From assembly GCA_900757695.1 (NCBI GenBank), contig CAAEOU010000217.1:1-14235 (forward strand): DNA of 14,235 bases, read 5' to 3'. The first letter of the stretch is position 1, and each line of letters starts with the position of its first letter. Below the pieces are notes generated by a model. That model was not told the origin of the DNA. It searched no databases and saw nothing but the letters and a program-made list of their open reading frames with translations. Position numbers and translations under genes: made by a program. Below, piece by piece: positions 7,239 to 12,452 of this stretch. The stretch is from an uncultured Oscillospiraceae bacterium. GTDB taxonomy: Bacteria > Bacillota_A > Clostridia > Oscillospirales > Oscillospiraceae.

Positions 7239-7263
7239 TTTATCTGTGAAAGGAAGGGATACT

Positions 7264-7824
7264 ATGTCCAATAAAAAATCGTTTATGACCGTGCGGGAGC
7301 TCTGCGCTACAGCGCTGGGGGCAGCCCTGATGACCATCTGCGCATGGATCTCTATTCCGGCCCAGGTGCCATTTACCCTTCAGACCTTTGCGGTGTTCTT
7401 TGTCACCGCCCTGCTGGGGCTCAAATGCGGCACGCTCAGTGTCATTGTTTATCTGCTGCTGGGTGCGGTGGGTCTGCCGGTCTTTGCGGGATTCAAGGGC
7501 GGGCTTGGCAGCCTCATGGGCGTCACCGGCGGATATCTTCTGGGCTTTGTGTTCTCGGCACTGGCTGTGGGTCTGATCACAAAGTTCTTTGGCCGCAGTT
7601 TCCCGGTGCTGATTCTCTCCATGGTCCTAGGATTGGCGCTCTGCTATGCCTTCGGCTCTGCGTGGTTTCAGCTTCTGTACATTCAGACCAAGGGCGCCAT
7701 AACTACCGGGGCTGTGCTCAGCGCCTGCGTAATTCCCTATCTGATCCCCGATGCCATTAAAATTGCACTGGCGGCGGTACTGGTGCGGCGGCTTCAGGGG
7801 CATGTCTCGCTGGCACAGGCATAA
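7264..7824 (+). CDS. bioY: BioY, biotin-binding S component of an ECF transporter
   Basis: A 186-residue, very hydrophobic protein with about six membrane helices. The family hallmark is clear: A-L-G-A-A-L-M near the N-terminus, I-P-A-Q-V-P-F-T-L-Q-T-F-A-V-F (about 32-46), then G-L-K-C-G-T-L-S and L-L-L-G-A-V-G-L-P-V-F-A-G-F, ending with I-P-Y-L-I-P-D-A-I-K at the C-terminus. BioY captures biotin; with the shared EcfT/EcfA module (not in this window) it imports it. The ATG at 7264 is preceded by AGGAAGG; an in-frame ATG at 7234 lies inside the -10 box and is rejected. Apparently monocistronic, with a terminator just downstream, and regulated by biotin through the BirA-like operator upstream. 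It suggests the organism scavenges biotin. Confidence 0.95.
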   Translation: MSNKKSFMTVRELCATALGAALMTICAWISIPAQVPFTLQTFAVFFVTALLGLKCGTLSVIVYLLLGAVGLPVFAGFKGGLGSLMGVTGGYLLGFVFSALAVGLITKFFGRSFPVLILSMVLGLALCYAFGSAWFQLLYIQTKGAITTGAVLSACVIPYLIPDAIKIALAAVLVRRLQGHVSLAQA

Positions 7825-7843
7825 TTCGGATATACGTTTTTCG

Positions 7844-7875
7844 GCACGCTGCAAACAGATCTGCGGCGTGCTTTT
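7844..7875 (+). terminator. Rho-independent terminator of bioY
   Basis: Arms 7844-7853 and 7862-7871 form a 10-bp stem (one G-U pair) with an 8-nt loop, followed by TTTT and a pyrimidine-rich run. It lies 20 bp after the bioY stop codon. The U-tract is short, so termination may be partial. Confidence 0.7.
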
Positions 7876-7927
7876 CCGTCTGTCTCCCCCACCTCTTATT
7901 TTGATATCGAAACTCACATATTGTCAG

Positions 7928-7956
7928 TTGGCATTTTCTACAACCGGTACTATGAT
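7928..7956 (+). promoter_or_regulatory. Sigma-A promoter of the 563-aa FAD oxidoreductase gene
   Basis: TTGGCA (7928-7933), a 17-bp spacer and TATGAT (7951-7956), 32 bp upstream of the start codon. Confidence 0.75.
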
Positions 7957-7988
7957 AGAAGCATCCCGCAGGAAAGGATGAATGAGAT

Positions 7989-9680
7989 ATGAAAGATACC
8001 CCCCAGTGGGCCATTCCCATGGAACCGGTCACCGAGGATCAGATCGTAAAGACCTATACAGCCGATGTGGTGATTTTAGGTGCCGGTCATGCCGGAACCG
8101 CCGCTGCCCGAGCCGCCGCCGAGGCAGGCACCAAGGTCCTGGTGGTGGAGCAGCAGCAGGAAAAGCGCTTTCAGGTATTCGGCGCACAGTATGGCTCCAT
8201 CAACTCGGAATTTATGAAAAAGCGCGGCGCTCCCTCCGCCGACCCCGTGGAGATCATTGCCGACTGGCAGCGCCGGAGCCTGAACCGGGCCAACCCTGCG
8301 CTGGTGCGGCAGTTTGCCTATAACACCGGCTCCACCTTCGACTGGTTTGTGGAGCCCCTGCCGGAAGCGCTCAAGGACGTCATGACCTTTGAGAACCCAT
8401 GGCCCCGGCACTTTGAAGGGGAGCTGGGCGGCTACCACAACTACGTGGGCACCGCCATTTTCAAGAACACCAAGTTCGATCTGTCCAAAATAGGGCCGCC
8501 CCCCGGAGAGGACGGAGACGGTCAGGAAGACCCGCCCCCGGAGGGCCCCCATGAGAACCCGCTGAGCCTCACTGAGGCCGTGGTCTTCACCCATGAGCTT
8601 ACCAAAAAGCTGGGGGCTGAATTTGTCTTCGGCATCACCGGTGATTACCTGGAAAAGGACGAAACCGGCCGGGTCACTGCCCTTATCGGCCACAACTATA
8701 AAAAGGAATACTTCCGCTTTATCGGAACCAACGGCATCATTCTGGCCGCCGGTGATTTTTCCGGCAACAAGGCGATGGTCATGGATCTGCTGGGCGAATA
8801 TGCCGCCCTCACCGAAAACGGCGAGAAGTTCCCCTATATCCCCGCAGGCCGCAAGGGCAAGGGCGTCCAGATGGGCCTCTGGGCCGGCGGCAAAATGGAA
8901 CCCGGACCCCGGGGCGGCATGTGGTGCTGTGTGGGCGGCAGCGGCGGCCCCATGGACGGCAGTGCCTTCCTGCGCCTCAACAAGCACGGCAAGCGCTACA
9001 CCAATGAGGGCATCATGGGCTACTGGGGTGCCGGACTTCAGGGTGCCCGGCAGCCAAAGGGCGCCATCTACACCGTCTGGGACTCCAATTGGAGAGAGGA
9101 GCTGGAATACCAGACACTGGATCATACCGCCATCGACATGGCAGATACCCAGGCTCTGGATCGCATTGAAATGCAGCTGCAAAAGGCCCAGCGCATGGGC
9201 ATCGACAACAGCTACCGCCCGCAAGGCCCCCCCACTGCCTTTAAGGGGCTTCACAATACACTGGCCTGCGCCGACACCATTCCGGAGCTGGCGGAAAGGC
9301 TTGGGCTCACCGGCGAGGATAAGGAGAATTTCATCTCCTCTGTGGTCCGGTACAACGAGCTGGCCCACAAGGGCCGGGACGAGGATTTTGCCAAGGATCC
9401 CCGGCAGCTCCATCCCATTGAAAAGGGCCCCTTCTACGCCTTCTGCGAAAATGCCCGGGCCGTGGGCTTCCTGATGGTCACGGTCTGCGGCCTTGTGGTG
9501 GACGAGCACCAGCAGGTCATCGGTCAGGATGACGAGCCGATTCCGGGCCTCTATGCCACCGGCAACTGCTCCGGTGAGCGTTTCCCCATTATGTATACCA
9601 CCCCGGTGGCTGGTGTCTCCATCGGCATCGCCTATACGCTGGGGCGTATCGTGGGCGACTATGTAGCAAAGCACCGCTAA
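7989..9680 (+). CDS. FAD-dependent oxidoreductase, fumarate-reductase-like flavoprotein with a Gly/Pro-rich insertion
   Basis: A 563-residue flavoprotein with an N-terminal Rossmann motif V-I-L-G-A-G-H-A-G (GAGHAG at 31-36), a second FAD contact A-A-G-D-F-S-G-N (253-260), and the C-terminal L-Y-A-T-G-N-C-S-G (521-529) and G-V-S-I-G-I-A-Y-T-L-G-R-I-V-G segments typical of the FAD_binding_2/fumarate reductase flavoprotein family. No signal peptide, FMN_bind or cytochrome domain is present, so it is probably a soluble reductase or dehydrogenase of an unsaturated acid or ring substrate, fed by another redox protein. Residues 169-187 form a Pro/Gly/acidic low-complexity loop (G-P-P-P-G-E-D-G-D-G...P-P-P-E-G-P) inside the catalytic region, unlike the shorter flavoprotein at 1170-2609. 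ATG start with AAAGGA about 10 nt upstream. It has its own promoter and a strong terminator. Substrate unknown. Confidence 0.85.
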   Translation: MKDTPQWAIPMEPVTEDQIVKTYTADVVILGAGHAGTAAARAAAEAGTKVLVVEQQQEKRFQVFGAQYGSINSEFMKKRGAPSADPVEIIADWQRRSLNRANPALVRQFAYNTGSTFDWFVEPLPEALKDVMTFENPWPRHFEGELGGYHNYVGTAIFKNTKFDLSKIGPPPGEDGDGQEDPPPEGPHENPLSLTEAVVFTHELTKKLGAEFVFGITGDYLEKDETGRVTALIGHNYKKEYFRFIGTNGIILAAGDFSGNKAMVMDLLGEYAALTENGEKFPYIPAGRKGKGVQMGLWAGGKMEPGPRGGMWCCVGGSGGPMDGSAFLRLNKHGKRYTNEGIMGYWGAGLQGARQPKGAIYTVWDSNWREELEYQTLDHTAIDMADTQALDRIEMQLQKAQRMGIDNSYRPQGPPTAFKGLHNTLACADTIPELAERLGLTGEDKENFISSVVRYNELAHKGRDEDFAKDPRQLHPIEKGPFYAFCENARAVGFLMVTVCGLVVDEHQQVIGQDDEPIPGLYATGNCSGERFPIMYTTPVAGVSIGIAYTLGRIVGDYVAKHR

Positions 9681-9692
9681 ATTCTGAATCGG

Positions 9693-9724
9693 AAAAGTTC
9701 TCGCCTTCGGGCGGGAACTTTTTT
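9693..9724 (+). terminator. Rho-independent terminator after the 563-aa FAD oxidoreductase gene
   Basis: A 13-bp stem (9693-9705 with 9710-9722, one G-U pair) closed by a TTCG tetraloop runs directly into TTTTTT. It begins 12 bp after the stop codon. Confidence 0.92.
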
Positions 9725-9745
9725 GCAGATTACCAAATTATTTCA

Positions 9746-9774
9746 TTGACCATTTCCCTGCGATTCGATATAGT
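9746..9774 (+). promoter_or_regulatory. Sigma-A promoter of the SLH-CAP protein gene
   Basis: TTGACC (9746-9751), a 17-bp spacer and TATAGT (9769-9774), about 40 bp upstream of the start codon and after the preceding terminator. Confidence 0.8.
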
Positions 9775-9814
9775 TAGCTTATCTTACCTATGAATGAAGA
9801 AAAGAGGAAAAAAC

Positions 9815-11305
9815 ATGAAAAAACTTTCCCGTTTGACAGCGCTGCTTCTGTGCCTGTCCCTCTGCCTTGGCGTTTGGCTGGTTCCAGTATCGGCAGCCAA
9901 CACGCCGTTTTCTGACGTGCCATCCGGCGCATGGTATGAGGACAGCGTACAGTACGCCTATGAAAACGGCCTGATGAATGGAGTCGGCGGCGGCAGGGTC
10001 AACCCCAACGGCACCGCCACCCGCGCCATGGTGGTCACGATCCTCCATCGTATGGCAGGTGAGCCGTCATCGTCTCAGATCATATTCAATGACGTGCCGC
10101 TGGATGCGTGGTACTTCGACAGCATCTGCTGGGCCTACGATCATGACATTCTCACCGGCTACGGCAACGGCAGTATGGGGCCAAATAAGCCCGTCACCCG
10201 GGAGCAGCTGGTAACGATCCTCTACCGCTATGCCGAGTACTGCGGCTATGACCTCAGCGCCAGCAACCGGCTCTACGCCTTCTCTGACCGATCCTCGGTC
10301 CACGGCTGGGCCTTTAACGCCATTTCCTGGTCTGTAGGTGCAGGCATCATCACTGGCATCACCAAAGACGGCGGCACCATCATCCAGCCCACCGGCACCG
10401 CAAAGCGCTCGCAGATTGCCACCATCATGATGCGATTCATCCAGTACTTTGACGATGACCCCTCCAATGATCCTGCCGTTCCCGAAGATCCCGACCCCTC
10501 CGGTTCCTTTGAGGGTTCCGTGGATTCTATTCAGGTGCAGGGGACGAGCTACCAGCTGGGCATGAGCGTTTCCACCCTCACCGCACAGGCAGGACAGCCG
10601 GACGAGACCCTCACCGGCTTTGATTCGGACGCCACATGGTATGTCTATGGGACCGATACCTATGAGAATTTCTTTATGGCCCATGTAAAGGACGGCGTGG
10701 TATACGAGATTTGTGCCAGCGGCCCCAGCGTCTCCTTCATGGATCACCACCCCGGTCAGTCTATTGACGATGCAATGGATCAGGCACTTCAGGAGGCTGT
10801 CCGCCAGCCCGGCGTACATAGCGGCGTTGAATGCATAGCGGACGGTTATGACAATGACAGCATCACCTCTTACATTCTCTATGACAATAATATAAGAAGC
10901 GACAGCGATGAGGAGACCGCCCAGACCCTCTACGCCGAATGCAAGCTGAATTTCCATCTGGTCAACGCCTATCGAGCCCTCCACGGCCTGCAGATCCTGA
11001 AGTGGAGTGAACCCGCCGCCACGGCTGCCCGACTCCACTGCGAGGATATGCGGGATCAGAACTATTTCGAGCATGACAGTCTCGATGGCCGCACCTTTGT
11101 GGATCGGCTGGACGCCCAGGGGATCAGCTACCGCGCCTGCGGGGAAAACATCGCATGGGGACAGGGGAATGGCTTTACCGCCTTCAACTCCTGGCTGAAC
11201 TCCTACGGTCATCGCCAGAATATGCTGTATCCCACCTTTACCCATCTGGGCGTAGGCGCATGCACCGGCCCCTACTGGACGCAGGATTTCTATGGAGAAT
11301 GGTAA
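9815..11305 (+). CDS. Secreted cell-wall protein with three SLH domains, CAP-associated domain and C-terminal CAP/SCP domain
   Basis: A 496-residue precursor. Residues 1-27 are a classical signal peptide (M-K-K-L, a Leu/Cys-rich core, then P-V-S-A before the cut). Three S-layer homology repeats follow (about 32-82, 90-143, 155-212; each opens F-[SN]-D and carries a W at the A-W or G-W position, the second with T-R-E-Q), which should anchor the protein to secondary cell-wall polymer. After an acidic Pro-rich linker (213-235) comes a CAP-associated domain (about 236-355) and a CAP/SCP domain (about 372-496) with F-E-H-D (H420), G-E-N-I-A (E444), and G-H-R-Q-N-M-L (H466). In bacteria such CAP proteins (YkwD-like) are surface or spore-coat linked; their activity is poorly defined. 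The ATG at 9815 is chosen over one at 9794 because AGAGGA lies 6 nt upstream and the signal peptide then starts M-K-K-L. Monocistronic. Confidence 0.9.
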   Translation: MKKLSRLTALLLCLSLCLGVWLVPVSAANTPFSDVPSGAWYEDSVQYAYENGLMNGVGGGRVNPNGTATRAMVVTILHRMAGEPSSSQIIFNDVPLDAWYFDSICWAYDHDILTGYGNGSMGPNKPVTREQLVTILYRYAEYCGYDLSASNRLYAFSDRSSVHGWAFNAISWSVGAGIITGITKDGGTIIQPTGTAKRSQIATIMMRFIQYFDDDPSNDPAVPEDPDPSGSFEGSVDSIQVQGTSYQLGMSVSTLTAQAGQPDETLTGFDSDATWYVYGTDTYENFFMAHVKDGVVYEICASGPSVSFMDHHPGQSIDDAMDQALQEAVRQPGVHSGVECIADGYDNDSITSYILYDNNIRSDSDEETAQTLYAECKLNFHLVNAYRALHGLQILKWSEPAATAARLHCEDMRDQNYFEHDSLDGRTFVDRLDAQGISYRACGENIAWGQGNGFTAFNSWLNSYGHRQNMLYPTFTHLGVGACTGPYWTQDFYGEW

Positions 11306-11311
11306 ACAACG

Positions 11312-11339
11312 AAACGCCGCCGGAGACCGGCGGCGTTTT
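11312..11339 (+). terminator. Rho-independent terminator of the SLH-CAP gene
   Basis: A perfect 12-bp, very GC-rich stem (11312-11323 with 11327-11338) with an AGA loop ends in TTTT. It begins 7 bp after the stop codon. Confidence 0.9.
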
Positions 11340-11404
11340 CACTGGCATAGGCTCTATTCAACGTTCTGCGGCAGGCTAGTACTATTCCCTCCGGCTATAG
11401 GATC

Positions 11405-11425
11405 CCGCAAAATGGATATTTGCGG
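11405..11425. promoter_or_regulatory. Perfect inverted repeat overlapping the -35 region of the PhlG-like gene, candidate operator
   Basis: CCGCAAA, 7 bp, TTTGCGG: a perfect 7-bp-arm inverted repeat whose right arm coincides with the predicted -35 box. The spacing suits a dimeric helix-turn-helix repressor. No regulator gene is adjacent, so the binder is unknown. Confidence 0.55.
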
Positions 11426-11448
11426 CACAGCGAATTTTTCGCTATAAT
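11420..11448 (+). promoter_or_regulatory. Promoter of the PhlG-like hydrolase gene
   Basis: A perfect TATAAT (11443-11448) lies 17 bp after TTGCGG (11420-11425), 37 bp upstream of the start codon. Confidence 0.7.
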
Positions 11449-11485
11449 AGGATTATCATACTTATAGAAATGGAGTCGTTCTCTT

Positions 11486-12259
11486 ATGGAATACATCCCC
11501 AACGGCGGGCAGACCTATCTGCCCATACAGGACAATATTCATGTCCCCACCCTGCCCTTCACGCCCCTGTCTGCCCCCACCCCTGCCTATGCGCCTTTGG
11601 AGCTTACCGAGTCTTGCAGAGAAAAGGGCTATGTGATCACCACCCAGGCCCAGCACTTTCTCCCGGGTGTCACCGCAAAAATGATGGACTGGTGGTGGGC
11701 CAACATGGAAAAAGGCTATTATCTCTGGGCTCCCGGCTCCCACAAGCGCTTTAACTGGGTCAAGAGCCCCAGCCAGTATGGCTTCCTGAACTCCGCCCAC
11801 ATGATCTCTGAGGCCATGGTTCCCGGGAAACCGGTTTTCGGCGGCAGCGGCATCCAGATCAACCGGCTGAGTCTTGAATGGTTTTTCTTCACCTCCCATC
11901 TGTCTCATGTGATCGTAGAAGGCGTTTTCAACGCCAAGGGAGAGTTTGTGGATTCCACCGTACATATGTGGGAAGATGCCGAAGGGGGACTGAACCACAT
12001 TGTTGCCGGAGTTGCCAATACCCGCTGCTCTGAGCCTCCGGCCTTTGTTCTGGAAGATCCCTCCGCTGCCCCTGCCCCGGAGGACGGCGCTGCCCACTCG
12101 GAATATGAGGCCAGCCGCTGGCCGGTCTTTCTGCCCGCCCTCTATCATCTTTGGGAGGGTCATCCGGATCCCAGCCAGAATGTCCCCTGTGATCTGACCG
12201 TGGAGAACACCGAAAACGGCCTCCGGTATCTCTCCGAAAACGGCCCTGTTGCCTTCTGA
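11486..12259 (+). CDS. PhlG/phloretin-hydrolase-family protein (zinc-dependent C-C bond hydrolase)
   Basis: A 257-residue protein without signal peptide. The stretch L-P-G-V-T-A-K-M-M-D-W-W-W-A (59-72) and Y-Y-L-W-A-P-G-S-H (78-86) are typical of the 2,4-diacetylphloroglucinol hydrolase (PhlG) family, which also includes phloretin hydrolase of gut Eubacterium. Family enzymes use a zinc ion held by two His and two Glu, the last pair as H-x3-E before a conserved L-P segment. Here H204-S-E-Y-E208 followed by F-L-P-A-L-Y fits that pair; H105 or a nearby residue and E131 are candidate partners, assigned by eye only. Known members cleave an acyl group from a phloroglucinol ring; the substrate here is not proven. 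The N-terminal 40 residues are Pro-rich. ATG start with TGGAG about 10 nt upstream. The next gene, an ene-reductase-like flavoenzyme, is co-oriented but has its own promoter. Confidence 0.75.
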   Translation: MEYIPNGGQTYLPIQDNIHVPTLPFTPLSAPTPAYAPLELTESCREKGYVITTQAQHFLPGVTAKMMDWWWANMEKGYYLWAPGSHKRFNWVKSPSQYGFLNSAHMISEAMVPGKPVFGGSGIQINRLSLEWFFFTSHLSHVIVEGVFNAKGEFVDSTVHMWEDAEGGLNHIVAGVANTRCSEPPAFVLEDPSAAPAPEDGAAHSEYEASRWPVFLPALYHLWEGHPDPSQNVPCDLTVENTENGLRYLSENGPVAF

Positions 12260-12266
12260 TCTTCAG

Positions 12267-12306
12267 GCGTCCCTTTCCGCAGCAGCGGAAGGGGCGCTTG
12301 CTTTAT
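12267..12306 (+). terminator. Probable terminator after the PhlG-like gene
   Basis: Arms 12267-12280 and 12285-12297 pair over 13 bp with one bulged T and one G-U pair, loop AGCA, followed by TTGCTTTATCT. The stem is strong and sits 7 bp after the stop codon, but the U-tract is interrupted, so some read-through into the downstream flavoenzyme gene is possible. Confidence 0.6.
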
Positions 12307-12399
12307 CTCTGCACGGGCGGTATTTGGGGTACATTCGTTTTCGGGGATACATTCCAGCAAGCAAAGCACAAATCGCCACTGTTCATCTGCATCTCTCTT

Positions 12400-12408
12400 T
12401 GTTATAAT
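12400..12408 (+). promoter_or_regulatory. Extended -10 promoter of the OYE-like flavoenzyme gene
   Basis: TGTTATAAT is a perfect extended -10 (TG-N-TATAAT). The -35 position (around 12380-12385, TGTTCA) is poor, which the extended -10 can compensate for. It lies 44 bp upstream of the start codon. Confidence 0.7.
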
Positions 12409-12452
12409 ACTAACATGTTGACCTGAAAACGATTTTAGAAGGAGCGATTACG

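Noticed and set aside
7002..7263. Riboswitch or attenuator before bioY
   Set aside because: The predicted bioY leader is only about 20 nt, too short for a riboswitch; control is better explained by the operator-like dyad over the promoter.
7982..8323. 113-codon plus-strand open frame overlapping the start of the 563-aa flavoprotein
   Set aside because: Out of frame with the flavoprotein, Arg/Gly-rich shadow composition and no domain; the flavoprotein ATG at 7989 fits the family N-terminus.
8076..9674. 532-codon open frame antisense to the 563-aa flavoprotein gene
   Set aside because: No domain, no ribosome site, composition typical of an antisense shadow; the plus-strand frame has clear FAD motifs and its own promoter and terminator.
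9794..9814. Upstream ATG for the SLH-CAP gene
   Set aside because: No ribosome site precedes it and it is close to the predicted transcription start; the ATG at 9815 has AGAGGA 6 nt upstream and begins a classical signal peptide.
10067..11245. 392-codon open frame antisense to the SLH-CAP gene
   Set aside because: No ribosome site or domain; the plus strand encodes a signal peptide, SLH and CAP domains.
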